Shown piece after piece: positions 40,398-49,812 of a DNA stretch of 64,000 nt; position 1 is the first letter of the stretch, and the number at the start of each line of letters is the position of its first letter. Position numbers and translations under genes: made by a program. The stretch is taken from NCBI RefSeq assembly GCF_010111755.1, contig NC_088951.1, forward strand, positions 124,001-188,000, in the 5' to 3' direction. This stretch comes from Nakaseomyces glabratus. Taxonomy: Eukaryota > Ascomycota > Saccharomycetes > Saccharomycetales > Saccharomycetaceae. Under the pieces are notes generated by a model. It made no database searches, had not been told where the DNA came from, and was given only the letters and a program-made list of their open reading frames with translations.

Positions 40398-42842
40398 ATG
40401 CTTAGGACTCTAATTCTCTCAACGATATTGGAGCTTATCTGTTTTGTTCAATCCCAAAATTTTGAGACCTATCAGGATTATAGAAAGCACAACAATGACT
40501 CTCTACTATGGGGTGCTTATAGACCACATACATATTTCAGTGTCAAACCTCGTTATGTTGATAAAAGTCCCTTCATTTTGGGGTTAATGTGGATGGACAG
40601 TTATTCCAACAATGGTATAGAAGGTCTAAGACATTTTGTGGAACCACATGAACAGGGGCTTGAGCACTATGGGTGGCAGACTTATGATCCCAGAATCGGT
40701 GGAGTTGAAACGATTGTCGATAAGAAGAATAACCTTAATTTGACTGTGTCTCTAGCTAAGAGTAAAGATGGTGCTAACTGGGTTACAAGAGTATCTGGTA
40801 AAGCTATGGACCCCAAAAGAAAGAGTACAGGTTCTATATTTCTTTACTTGAATCAACAAACTACGAAGGACGATCAAAAGTCGATGTTGCATTTGACTCC
40901 AAATGAATTGAAAGGGAAAATGACATTTAAAGGTGTCTCTTCCGAGTTAGGTAAATATAATGTTGATGTTATAGATAAGAAAGGAAAATATTATAGATCT
41001 AGGGGTAAGGATAAACCCTATAGCAAACTTGTTGATGCTTCTCAAACGCGCCATGTTTCCTTTAGAGTCCCAGAGGATAATTACTGGAAGGCACATGATT
41101 TGGTTAAAACTCTCATCTCTGAATCCTTAACAGATCTTTTACATAACTATGATGTTGCAAAAGTCACAAAGAATGAATTTCCTGATTTTTATTCCATTAG
41201 AGATATGTTCAATTTTAATGAGGGAAACTTTCATATTATTCAAAAGACCTTTGACACATCTGGGAGTGATGGTGAATTCGAGATTGAAATCATTTATAAT
41301 TCCATTGAGTCTAAACAGAAGATAAAGCCAGCTGAAACAAATGCACTAATAACACAATCTTTGCTCGAAATTGATAGAAAGTTCAATAAGCATTTCCAAC
41401 TATCTGAATCCCAAAAGGATAAGACAGAGTTTGTAAAATCAACTCTCGCCAACTTACTAGGTGGTATTGGTTACTTCTATGGTAATCAAAGAGTTGATAG
41501 AATTACTACAGTAGATGAGAAACATTTTGATGAAATTAAACTCTCTCATGGAGACGAAGATGGACCATATAGTCTTTTCACATCTGTTCCCAGTAGATCT
41601 CAATTTCCTAGAGGTTTTTATTGGGATGAAGGTTTTCATTTATTACAAATCATGGAATATGACTACGATCTTGCATTTGAGATAATATCAAGTTGGTTCA
41701 ATATGATCGACGAGAAGGGATGGGTTGCCCGTGAGGTTATTTTAGGCGAAGAGGCGAGAACTAGGGTGCCTGATGAATTTATCACTCAAAATCCTAACAT
41801 TGCTAACCCGCCTACTATCTTACTTGCTTTTAGTGAAATGCTACAAAGGGCGTCTAATAGTTACAAGTTAGTAGGTGAACTAGGTGATAGCGGTGCTGAT
41901 AAGGACTCCGATACATTAGAATACAATCACAAATTCTTGATAGAGTATAGCAGAGAAATTTATCCAAAACTTGTCAAACATTTTGATTGGTTTGTGAATT
42001 CTCAAAGAGGATTCACAGAAGAGTATGAAGGCTTGATTGAAGAAAATGCTATATCAGATAAAGTTCATTTAAATGAGATCTTTGCTTGGGTTGGCAGAAC
42101 CAACAGTCATTGTTTGCCAAGTGGCTTAGATGACTACCCAAGATCCAAACCATGCGATGTAACAGAATTGCATGTCGATGCATTGTCATGGGTAGGTGTC
42201 ATGGCCAGATCTCTGAAACAAATTGCAACCATTCTGGATGAAGACGCAGATATACTCAAGTATGAAGAAGTAGAAAATAATGTAATTGAGAATTTAGAGT
42301 TGCTACACTGGAGTGAAAAGGACCAGTGTTTCTGTGATGTGGTGGTTGATGAATATGGAGAAGGGATTAGTTACGATTGTCATGAAGGCTATGTATCTCT
42401 TCTACCGTTTGCTTTAAAATTGGTTCCTAAGGAATCCAAGGCCATTGCCAGCGTTCTAAAGCTAATCTCAGATAAAAGCAAGCTTTTCTCACCTTATGGT
42501 CTTCTGTCGCTGTCAAAACAAGACAAATATTTTGGTCAAGATGAAAATTATTGGCGTGGACCAATATGGCTGAATATTAATTATTTGTGCCTAGATGCGC
42601 TGAGATATTATTTTCCAGAAATCCATGGTACAAGCAATAATAATAAAGCTAGCGTATTATCTAAGACAGCTAAAACCACTTACACTCAGCTAAGCCAAAA
42701 CTTGATCAAAAATGTTTACGATAATTGGAAAGCAACTGGCTACTGTTACGAGAACTATAGTCCCGTTGATGGGCGCGGTACCGGTGCCAAACAATTTACA
42801 GGCTGGACATCTCTAATTGTAAACATAATCAACTGGAATTAG
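40398..42842 (+). CDS. CWH41: Processing alpha-glucosidase I (GH63)
   Basis: 814 residues (S. cerevisiae Cwh41 has 833). An N-terminal hydrophobic stretch (about 2-19) is a signal anchor or signal peptide, and the rest lies in the ER lumen. It trims the outermost glucose from N-linked Glc3Man9GlcNAc2, the first step of glycan processing, and is also needed for beta-1,6-glucan. The GH63 catalytic region is plain: FPRGFYWDEGFH (about 412), GWVAREVILGEEARTRVP (about 448), GRTNSHCLPSGLDDYPR (about 568), and the C-terminal DENYWRGPIWLN and FTGWTSLIVNI. Position after TRP5 matches YGL027C. Confidence 0.95.
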   Translation: MLRTLILSTILELICFVQSQNFETYQDYRKHNNDSLLWGAYRPHTYFSVKPRYVDKSPFILGLMWMDSYSNNGIEGLRHFVEPHEQGLEHYGWQTYDPRIGGVETIVDKKNNLNLTVSLAKSKDGANWVTRVSGKAMDPKRKSTGSIFLYLNQQTTKDDQKSMLHLTPNELKGKMTFKGVSSELGKYNVDVIDKKGKYYRSRGKDKPYSKLVDASQTRHVSFRVPEDNYWKAHDLVKTLISESLTDLLHNYDVAKVTKNEFPDFYSIRDMFNFNEGNFHIIQKTFDTSGSDGEFEIEIIYNSIESKQKIKPAETNALITQSLLEIDRKFNKHFQLSESQKDKTEFVKSTLANLLGGIGYFYGNQRVDRITTVDEKHFDEIKLSHGDEDGPYSLFTSVPSRSQFPRGFYWDEGFHLLQIMEYDYDLAFEIISSWFNMIDEKGWVAREVILGEEARTRVPDEFITQNPNIANPPTILLAFSEMLQRASNSYKLVGELGDSGADKDSDTLEYNHKFLIEYSREIYPKLVKHFDWFVNSQRGFTEEYEGLIEENAISDKVHLNEIFAWVGRTNSHCLPSGLDDYPRSKPCDVTELHVDALSWVGVMARSLKQIATILDEDADILKYEEVENNVIENLELLHWSEKDQCFCDVVVDEYGEGISYDCHEGYVSLLPFALKLVPKESKAIASVLKLISDKSKLFSPYGLLSLSKQDKYFGQDENYWRGPIWLNINYLCLDALRYYFPEIHGTSNNNKASVLSKTAKTTYTQLSQNLIKNVYDNWKATGYCYENYSPVDGRGTGAKQFTGWTSLIVNIINWN

Positions 42843-43802
42843 CCAGTATTTTGCGGATAGTGGAGTGTGCTGAAGAGTAGAATTCAAAAACTGGGCATCT
42901 CAACAAATATTTTGCACTTATCGGGGTGAGATCCTATCTGAAAACAACCTAATACTGGTATTCAATACCCAATACAGCATACTTATGGATGTCTTGCATC
43001 ATTACGATATACAACACTTCGGACCCACACACACACTAAGAGCTTTTCTCCACGGGGTCATCTGAGCAATCTTTATTCTAAAAAAATAATGCTGGCTACT
43101 AAATCAGCGCAGGAAAAAGCTGGAATGATTTACGTTTTATTGTTGAGATGCAGAAAATGCTGGTATCTTAATTAACGAAAGTAACATGACTTTCAATATT
43201 TTGATGCTGGTTAATATGAATTCCAGTATATTTGAGTTTTGATGTTCAGTGTTTAGAGGGCAGCTATTACTTGACAGGTATTTGATTTGATATGCAATGC
43301 CTTCCAATGTTGTTATTTATTTTATGTAAATATGGGTTTTGGTAAACAAACATATCATACAAGCTACAATGAAAACAAATACTCATCAGCTAAAATTGAT
43401 GAGTTGATAGATGGATATCATTAATGCACACTTTGTTTGTATTTGGTGTATGAGGCTGTTAGGTGGGAATGCTGGTAAAAATTTCGATCTTTCATATTAA
43501 TGATTTATTTGTAAAAGAGAATTGATTATAAAAGGAAGACAAAATGCTTTTATTTTCATCTGGGTACCTCAATTTTGATATTCATTTGTTCTCAAATTGA
43601 AAATAGTCTAAATAAAAAAATAAATCACAACACATTCCTTTCTTTAAATTACTGTCAAGCAATAACAAATTATTGATCCAACTAGATACACTCCCTCAAT
43701 TACTAGACAAAATTTGCACATTCATTCATTCATTGCCAAAACATTTCCAACTAAGATATAAAACAATAACAAACTAATTTTTTAAATTTTTGAAACAATA
43801 TA
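42843..43802 (+). promoter_or_regulatory. SCW11 upstream region with Ace2/Swi5-type sites
   Basis: 960 bp. GCTGGT, the reverse complement of the ACCAGC core bound by Ace2 and Swi5, occurs at 43160-43165, 43206-43211 and 43471-43476. S. cerevisiae SCW11 is a daughter-cell gene driven by Ace2, so conserved control is likely. No further gene is seen. Confidence 0.55.
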
Positions 43803-45581
43803 ATGACGCTATCATTCTCAATTTTTTTGCTGCTACTCGCAACCATTCAGGCTTTCCCTGTTTATAGAAAAAGAGAAATAGTTACTAGGATGCACACTGC
43901 CAGTACAACAAACACTGTTACTGACTTTTACTCTACAACCACAGAAGTTATTATTGCCCCAACTGTCGAATTCATTGTAAGCGGATCAGTTACTTTTACC
44001 ACAACTCTTTACCCTGAAGGTGTGAACCCTACCGCTGTTGCATCTACAATTACAACTATTCAAAAAAATGTAGCACCAACACCTCAACCAGATAATAGTG
44101 GTGATAACAACTCCAAAAACAATTCTAATAACAGCGATGGAAACTCTGCTTCACAAAATAATTCCGAGAATTCAAGTAACTCTAACAACAACTCCGACAA
44201 CAACAACTCCGACAACAACAACTCCGACAACAACAACTCCGACAACAACAATTCCGACAACAGCAACGGCAACAACAGCAACAACAGCAACAACAGCAAC
44301 AACAGCAACAACAGCAACAACAGCAACAACAGCAACAACAGCAACAACAGCAACAACAGCAACAACAGCAACAACAGCAACAACAACAACAATGACAACA
44401 GTAACAACAATAACAACAATAACAACAATAACAACAACAGTGGTTCCCAGAGTTCTAAAATGTCATCTTCAACTTCCTCTTCTAGCTCAAAAACCATAAC
44501 TTTGTCTCCAACCGCCTCCAGCTTAAAATCAAGTTCAAGCTCTACTACTACATCTTCAGTTTCCAGTGTGTCTAATACAGTTACATTTTCAAAATCCTCA
44601 TCTGCCGAATCGACCTCTACCACAACCATTACTACCACAGAATGGGATACTTCTTACACTACAACTTTTACTACTATTTCTGGAAGCAGTGGTATTAATA
44701 GTGCCACCAAAACTGTTTCATCTAGTTCAAAGGTATCAAATTCAGATTCTCCAACTAGTTCTACGTCTCCATCAGGCCTTCTTAAAGGTGTTCCACATAG
44801 TTTGACCTATTCGCCATACAATAACGATGGTTCCTGCAAATCAGCAGACCAAGTCTTTAGCGACTTGTCACAAATAAAGGCAAAGGGTGTCAGCAATGTT
44901 AGAATATATGGTACCGACTGTAACTCACTAGGGACTGTGCAACCAGCTGCTGCCAAATTAGGTATTAAAATTAATCAGGGTTTATGGATAACCGCTGCTG
45001 GTGTTGATTCACTTGATGCTGGTCTTCAGCTACTAATCAACTACGGTAAAACCAATGGTTGGGACATCTTTAACTACATTACTATTGGTAACGAGGCTAT
45101 CCATTCCGATTACTGTTCGGTTGAACAATTGATTGCTAAGATCAAATCGGTTAAGCAAGCTTTGAAGGATGCTGGTTATTCTGGTCAAGTTACTACAAGT
45201 GAACCTCCAGTTGTGTTCGAAAATAGCCCAGATCTATGTACTCAATCAGGAATTGACTTTGTCGGAATCAATGCACATGCCTACTTTGACCAATATGCTA
45301 GCGCTCAAACTGCTGGTTCGTTCGTTAAAGGACAAGTCCAATTAATTCAGAATGTCTGCGGCACAAACAATGTCGTTGTTACAGAAACCGGTTACCCATC
45401 TGCTGGTAAGCAAAATGGTAACAACATTCCTTCTCCTGAAAACCAAAGAATTGCCATTCAACAGATACTTGATGAAATGAACGGTCAAGTTACTGTGCTT
45501 TCCTCATTTGATGATATGTGGAAGAACCCAGGGCCATACGGTATTGAACAATCCTTCGGTATCATTGATATTCTGGCATAA
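43803..45581 (+). CDS. SCW11: Cell-wall glucanase-like protein (GH17)
   Basis: 592 residues (S. cerevisiae Scw11 has 542). A signal peptide (about 1-18) and a Lys-Arg site (KKR/YRKRE, near 22-25) are followed by a Ser/Thr-rich part and a long Asn/Ser tract at about 115-215 encoded by an imperfect AACAGC repeat. The GH17 domain occupies about 330-592, with the acid/base Glu in TIGNEAIHS and the nucleophile Glu in VTETGYPSAG. Such proteins act on or bridge beta-1,3-glucan and help daughter cells separate. It follows CWH41, as YGL028C does. Repeated GCTGGT boxes upstream point to Ace2 control. The Asn tract is likely to vary in length between strains. Confidence 0.92.
   Translation: MTLSFSIFLLLLATIQAFPVYRKREIVTRMHTASTTNTVTDFYSTTTEVIIAPTVEFIVSGSVTFTTTLYPEGVNPTAVASTITTIQKNVAPTPQPDNSGDNNSKNNSNNSDGNSASQNNSENSSNSNNNSDNNNSDNNNSDNNNSDNNNSDNSNGNNSNNSNNSNNSNNSNNSNNSNNSNNSNNSNNSNNSNNNNNDNSNNNNNNNNNNNNSGSQSSKMSSSTSSSSSKTITLSPTASSLKSSSSSTTTSSVSSVSNTVTFSKSSSAESTSTTTITTTEWDTSYTTTFTTISGSSGINSATKTVSSSSKVSNSDSPTSSTSPSGLLKGVPHSLTYSPYNNDGSCKSADQVFSDLSQIKAKGVSNVRIYGTDCNSLGTVQPAAAKLGIKINQGLWITAAGVDSLDAGLQLLINYGKTNGWDIFNYITIGNEAIHSDYCSVEQLIAKIKSVKQALKDAGYSGQVTTSEPPVVFENSPDLCTQSGIDFVGINAHAYFDQYASAQTAGSFVKGQVQLIQNVCGTNNVVVTETGYPSAGKQNGNNIPSPENQRIAIQQILDEMNGQVTVLSSFDDMWKNPGPYGIEQSFGIIDILA
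44180..44440 (+). repeat. Asn/Ser codon repeat in SCW11
   Basis: AACAACTCCGAC units (44192-44250) run into AACAGC units (about 44270-44380) and then AACAAT/AACAAC. It encodes most of a 90-residue Asn-rich tract. The opposite strand gives a long poly-Leu frame that is only a shadow. Confidence 0.9.
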
Positions 45582-46104
45582 GTGTAAGCTCTAAGCTACA
45601 CAGCAATACAAGGCTTTATCGTGTGTGATTAGCCTTCCATCAGCCTCGGCAACAAACACAACTGCATATATTCATTCTAAATTACCATTAAATTTTATGA
45701 CAGCCATATGTCATAACCCTTAACGTTTTCCTATAGATTTTCTTTTCCCTTAGCTTGTATATTATATTACTACTATTTGTATTATTATTATTTAATTAAT
45801 GTTATCCTTTTTTTGTTTATTGAGTTGTAATTAGCCAAAATAACAATAAGTTGTCTGAGCTCACAGATGCCGCCAAAACATAAAACCGTGAAAGCTACCT
45901 ATCGATAAAAATTTGGAGACTGTACGCTGAAATTCCTAATGTATGATCGTCATTACTAACATTATTATTGTACTGTATAGTTTCAAGTATATAAAGATCT
46001 ATTTATACACTGATCAAGGGAAGATTATGAACTTTTCCAAAATAAATGAGAAATGTAAATGGTATAGCCTCAAGACCAACAGGATTATTCATCAAAGTTA
46101 ATAA
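45582..46104. other. SCW11-tRNA intergenic region
   Basis: 523 bp of very AT-rich DNA with T-tracts that probably serve SCW11 termination. S. cerevisiae has CGR1 between SCW11 and RPL30; no CGR1 frame is present here. Confidence 0.45.
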
Positions 46105-46202
46105 GCGGTTTTAGCTCAGTTGGGAGAGCGCCAGACTGAAGATTCGAAAACTTCGGTCAACAAGTTATCTGGAGGTCCTGTGTTCGATCCACAGAAATCG
46201 CA
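46105..46202 (+). tRNA. tRNA-Phe (GAA) with intron
   Basis: 98 bp that fold as a tRNA. The acceptor arms are GCGGTTT and AAATCGC plus discriminator A; the A box reads TAGCTCAGTTGGGA and the B box TGTTCGATCCACA; the anticodon is GAA. The mature sequence closely follows the well-known yeast tRNA-Phe. A 25-base intron (46142-46166) follows the purine at position 37, as in S. cerevisiae tRNA-Phe, leaving a 73-base mature RNA before CCA addition. T-runs directly downstream act as the RNA polymerase III terminator. Confidence 0.97.
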
Positions 46203-46509
46203 ATTTATTTTTTTTTATTTAAAATCTTTTTTTTTTAAGATTTAAGTCAGATAGCATACGTGAAACGGTATATGTGAATGTCATTGTAATATGCTGTGAA
46301 ATCATTTAAGCACACGTACCTGCATATTACTGACACTCTGCGCGAACCGACGATATTAGAACGGCTATAGGGGATTTATGGTATGAATATATCCTCATTA
46401 ATAATTGTCTAGTATATAATTATATAGTGAGAAATATGCAATAACATAGTGCTTGGCTAGAAGAGATAATATAAAATAAACATAGAGATGTTTGATTGTA
46501 TTAAAACGC
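46203..46509. other. Region between tRNA-Phe and RPL30
   Basis: 307 bp, beginning with T-tracts that end polymerase III transcription, then AT-rich DNA forming the RPL30 3' region. Nothing else is seen. Confidence 0.4.
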
Positions 46510-46990
46510 TTAAGCCAAAGCGGTCAAGATATCGGAGTCACCGGCATCCAAAACGGAGACGACACCGACTCTGAACAACTTACCGACGGCGGTACCCAAT
46601 TCGTTGTTACCACCTTGGAAGTAGTAGACCTTGGTCTTGGACAACATGGCGTAGTATTCCAACTCAGACTTTCTCAAGACTGGGGTGTTGGCAGCGATGA
46701 TGATCAACTTAGACTTACCTTGTCTTAGAGACTTGATGGTAGACTTGTAACCTAGGGTAAACTTACCGGACTTGACAACCAAGGCCAACTTTTGGTTAAT
46801 GGATTCTTGAGTCTTGATTGGGGCCTACTCAAATTTTAAAAGAAACAAACAATTTCATTTCATTTATTATTGTTAGTAAAAGGAACTTTCATCGGACTCT
46901 CCAAGCAGTTCAAACCACAAACTCATACATATGCATGAATCTGAGGTGCTGCTCGAGCAAAAAAAAATTGATTTATCTTATACTGACCAT
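46510..46990 (-). CDS. RPL30: Ribosomal protein eL30 (spliced)
   Basis: Join of 46824-46510 and 46990-46988 on the minus strand. Exon 1 is only the ATG (46990-46988); the intron starts with the unusual GTCAGTATAA, as in S. cerevisiae, and ends in TAG at 46827-46825. Exon 2 begins [13 protein letters not shown] and gives a 105-residue protein, exactly the family length. eL30 is a 60S subunit protein. In S. cerevisiae it also binds a kink-turn formed by its own first exon and 5' splice site and blocks splicing and translation. The 5' part of that element, GACCGGAGTGT, is present here at 47041-47031, and GACC can pair with the GGTC across the ATG-splice site. Codons are strongly biased as in ribosomal genes. 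Confidence 0.95.
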
Positions 46991-47041
46991 CTCTGCGTAT
47001 TATGTTTTGATAATGCTATAGTATATTTTAACACTCCGGTC
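46987..47041 (-). promoter_or_regulatory. RPL30 autoregulatory kink-turn (candidate)
   Basis: The leader holds GACCGGAGTGT (47041-47031) and, 40 bases on, ATGGTCAGT at the exon 1-intron junction. GACC-GGTC pairing with the purine-rich GGAG side makes the kink-turn bound by L30 in S. cerevisiae. The spacer here is longer than in S. cerevisiae. Confidence 0.65.
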
Positions 47042-48292
47042 GCTATTGGTTATCTAGTAGATAAGAGATAAACAATAACTCATTAAAAACCAAACTACCA
47101 ACGTTTATACCTTTTGCGATGCGTCAAGTCTGGTCTTGCAAAACTTCCCAGCTTCCGCTTCGGTTCAGAAAATTTTTTTTTTTCAAAAGTTACCCTGTTC
47201 AATCCTCATTTTGTGACTGCCCTGTGGTACACCCATACACCTGTACCATTGGCCATACTGAACCAAGACTCTAGCGGCGTTGTGTTTGTGGAGGCGGTCG
47301 TGTGTGCGTTCGCTTCTCCCCCCAGCGGTGTGGTAGAACGTCAGAAACAGGCAGAACGATCGGATAGAATTACCCAAACAGGAAGGAGTCTGAGTTTAGC
47401 AGGAGAAAGCCCATCTGCCCGTGGTACCACCACCAGTACTACCCCCAGTACCTGTACCAGTACTACCAGTACCACCGCCAGTGGTAAGGCTGGAAGGAGG
47501 TCCTGTCTAGCTCCCTTCCCAGTATGCTCGACTCGGTTCATGTGTAGGTGGGGGGTGAGCCCATACGTCCTAGGCAGGACCAACTGTAAGCCTAGCCTGG
47601 CACTACACTGGCTAGGGAGAACCTTCCTTGTGGAGGGCAAGTGGGCCCAATCCACTGAGATGCCCGATTCGAGCTTGCCAGTACGCACAGTGTGGGAGGT
47701 TGGCGAGGTTTGACGAGGTTTGACGAGGTTTGACGATGGTGTAATCGCAGCTACCGAATTAGCGTGTTTCGCAATAATTGGAAATTTCAATTGCGCCAAT
47801 ACATATTAAAGAATAGTCGAACTGGATTTGTTCATTATTTCTTACAGGGCAAGAAAGGTGTAGGACCACAAGTCGGAAAGAGTATGTTGATAAGCGTTAT
47901 AGGTGGCTGTGTTGGGCTGTGCCGGATGGCGATGCTTGACGTACCAGACACCATTGATTGAGAATAGACAATTAAAAAGAAAATGCAAAAAAAAGTTCTA
48001 ATTTACTAACTATTATTTGTTAATAATCTTTTGAAATAAAAAAAACAACTATTGAAAAGCCTGAATACGTGTGCCAAGAACCTGACCTGGAATAATATTT
48101 TTGATAAACCTAGTGTGGGAACCAAGAGAGCAATTAGTGTTGGTAATTCCTGGTAAGATATAGAGGTAACGAATACGGTAAGAGTTTGAACATTATTAAT
48201 ATTATCCAGTAAGTGGTGATTTGGGATAGCTTTTTCTTATTGTTTTTTTGAGAGATATTTAAGACAATTTTTGATACAGAGATAAACGAAAA
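47042..48292. promoter_or_regulatory. Divergent RPL30-RPL24 promoter with Rap1 site and GC-rich block
   Basis: 1.25 kb. ACACCCATACACC at 47229-47241 fits the Rap1 consensus of ribosomal protein genes in full; a weaker CCCATACGTC lies at 47560-47569. From about 47215 to 47760 the DNA is GC-rich with several hairpins (GTCCT/AGGAC at 47567-47580, CCTAGCC/GGCTAGG at 47591-47616) and a tandem GAGGTTTGAC run at 47705-47734. A possible 5'-leader intron of RPL24 is marked by GTATGT at 47882-47887 and TACTAAC at 48004-48010. The 199-codon frame at 47114-47713 has no protein-like features and is not called. Confidence 0.55.
47705..47734. repeat. Three 10 bp GAGGTTTGAC repeats
   Basis: Perfect tandem decamers at the edge of the GC-rich block upstream of RPL24. 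Confidence 0.85.
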
Positions 48293-48760
48293 ATGAAGGT
48301 TGAAATCGACTCCTTTTCTGGTGCCAAGATCTACCCAGGTAGAGGTACTCTATTTGTCCGTGGTGACTCCAAGATCTTCAGATTCCAAAACTCTAAGTCT
48401 GCTTCTTTGTTCAAGCAAAGAAAGAACCCAAGAAGAGTTGCTTGGACTGTCTTGTACAGAAGACACCACAAGAAGGGTATCACTGAAGAAGTCGCCAAGA
48501 AGAGATCCAGAAAGACCGTCAAGGCTCAAAGAGCTATCGTCGGTGCTTCTTTGGAATTGATCAAGGAAAGAAGATCTTTGAAGCCAGAAGTTAGAAAGGC
48601 TAAGAGAGATGACAAGGCTAAGGCTGACAAGGAAAAGAAGAAGGCTGACAAGGCTGCCAGAAAGGCTGAAAAGGCTAAGCTAGCTGCTGCTCAAGGCTCC
48701 AAGGTCTCCAAGCAACAAGCTAAGGGTGCTTTCCAAAAGGTTGCTGCCACCTCCCGTTAA
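48293..48760 (+). CDS. RPL24: Ribosomal protein eL24
   Basis: 155 residues, the usual yeast length. The zinc-ribbon-like N-terminal fold region ([30 protein letters not shown]) is followed by the [20 protein letters not shown] core and a Lys/Ala-rich C-terminal helix ([14 protein letters not shown]). It is part of the 60S subunit, where eL24 forms a bridge to the 40S. Codon use is extremely biased (AAG, AGA, GCT, GTC), as in highly expressed genes. It is divergent from RPL30 and next to AGA2, matching YGL031C. Whether this is the only RPL24 in the genome cannot be seen here. The leader may be spliced (see the promoter entry). Confidence 0.96.
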   Translation: MKVEIDSFSGAKIYPGRGTLFVRGDSKIFRFQNSKSASLFKQRKNPRRVAWTVLYRRHHKKGITEEVAKKRSRKTVKAQRAIVGASLELIKERRSLKPEVRKAKRDDKAKADKEKKKADKAARKAEKAKLAAAQGSKVSKQQAKGAFQKVAATSR

Positions 48761-49427
48761 AGAATGTCAAATCATAAAATAACTCATTTTTTAATTTAAA
48801 ACTTTTCTTTACTTCTATAAAAACATCACAATAAAAAATAGGCAATAATAATAAATCCATATTTTTACACTTTTTATAACTATCGTCCAAATAGTGTACC
48901 TTCTCGAGTCTCTACTGCTTGAAGTCTTGCACATTAGGGAGACCTTAATCGTGCTCTTGACGTTGCCTAATAGCAATTGTGTCACAACAACTTGATACGA
49001 CTATACTAGTTAGCTTGTTTCATATAGCTAGCACTGTTATTAATTCACTTCCCTTTATTAAAGATTCAACGTCAAACTCTAAGTTTCAATGTCTCCTTAC
49101 CAACAGTTTCTAAAGTCATGTAATTTACCCCATTCGGGAATTTACATGCTCTTCACGAAAGCTTCCCATTGATAAAACTTGATGCCTTTTTACTACACTA
49201 CCACTGTAATAAAAAATAGATTTGTATCAAGCTATAATAAGTTGAGGATACATATAGTAGTCAAATCGATCTATAAACTCAATTGATTAGGCCTTATATC
49301 CCTAAACTAATATATAAATATGGACCGGCTAATCAATTTTTTATGAGCACTATAATCGCTTATTAGCGGATTTAGAAATTTAGCAACCCTTGTATAGTTA
49401 GTAATACGACAACAGCATAGCTATAAA
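48761..49427 (+). promoter_or_regulatory. AGA2 upstream region
   Basis: 667 bp. It holds a pheromone response element core in reverse orientation (TGTTTCA, 49016-49022) and, at 49117-49148, the alpha2-Mcm1 operator listed separately. The TATA-like ATATATAAATA near 49310-49320 is about 110 bp before the AGA2 start. Confidence 0.65.
49117..49148. promoter_or_regulatory. alpha2-Mcm1 operator of a-specific genes
   Basis: A 32 bp element with both alpha2 half sites in the right order: CATGTAATTTACC on the left, GGGAATTTACATG on the right, with the Mcm1 centre CCCCATTCGGG between. It matches the S. cerevisiae a-specific-gene operator in length, symmetry and outer bases, and lies 280 bp before the AGA2 ATG. 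Confidence 0.85.
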
Positions 49428-49685
49428 ATGAAGTTAAGCATTGTTTGCCTACTGTTTGCCATGATTATAGACTATGTTTCCTCCGATATTGTTACTACAA
49501 TCTGTGACAAAACTATACCTCCAAATACGTTGGAAACTACACCTTACTCATCTTCAACAACCAATATAGTAGCCAATGGTAAAAAAATGATAGGTGTGTT
49601 CCAGTATTATAGATCAATCAAATATATTAGCGACTGTGAAGAAAAAGAAGATGTTGTTGACACTAAGATAATACACGGATTTTAG
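49428..49685 (+). CDS. AGA2: a-agglutinin binding subunit Aga2
   Basis: 85 residues (S. cerevisiae Aga2 has 87). A signal peptide (about 1-19, MKLSIVCLLFAMIIDYVSS) is followed by the conserved core: TTICDKTIPPNTLETTPYS, then TTNIVANGKKMIGVFQYYRS and a second Cys in YISDCEE. The two Cys residues match those of S. cerevisiae Aga2 that link it to the anchor subunit Aga1. Aga2 on a cells binds the alpha agglutinin Sag1 during mating. The gene lies between RPL24 and HOP2, as YGL032C does. The alpha2-Mcm1 operator and a pheromone element upstream show it is set up as an a-specific, pheromone-responsive gene, although this species has no well-documented sexual cycle. Confidence 0.93.
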   Translation: MKLSIVCLLFAMIIDYVSSDIVTTICDKTIPPNTLETTPYSSSTTNIVANGKKMIGVFQYYRSIKYISDCEEKEDVVDTKIIHGF

Positions 49686-49812
49686 GAACCAGTACATGAA
49701 TAGAAAGAAATTATCAAAATACCACCAAACACCTAGAGATATTAATATCGAATCTTTTGATTTAAGTTCATTCATTAATATTTAAACTAATTGATTTCTT
49801 CTTCTTTTCATT

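Noticed and set aside
44084..44638. 184-codon poly-Leu frame on the minus strand
   Set aside because: It is the complement of the Asn/Ser codon repeat in SCW11.
47114..47713. 199-codon plus-strand frame upstream of RPL24
   Set aside because: Composition is erratic, no domain is visible, it overlaps a Rap1 site and hairpins, and it starts within the RPL30 promoter.
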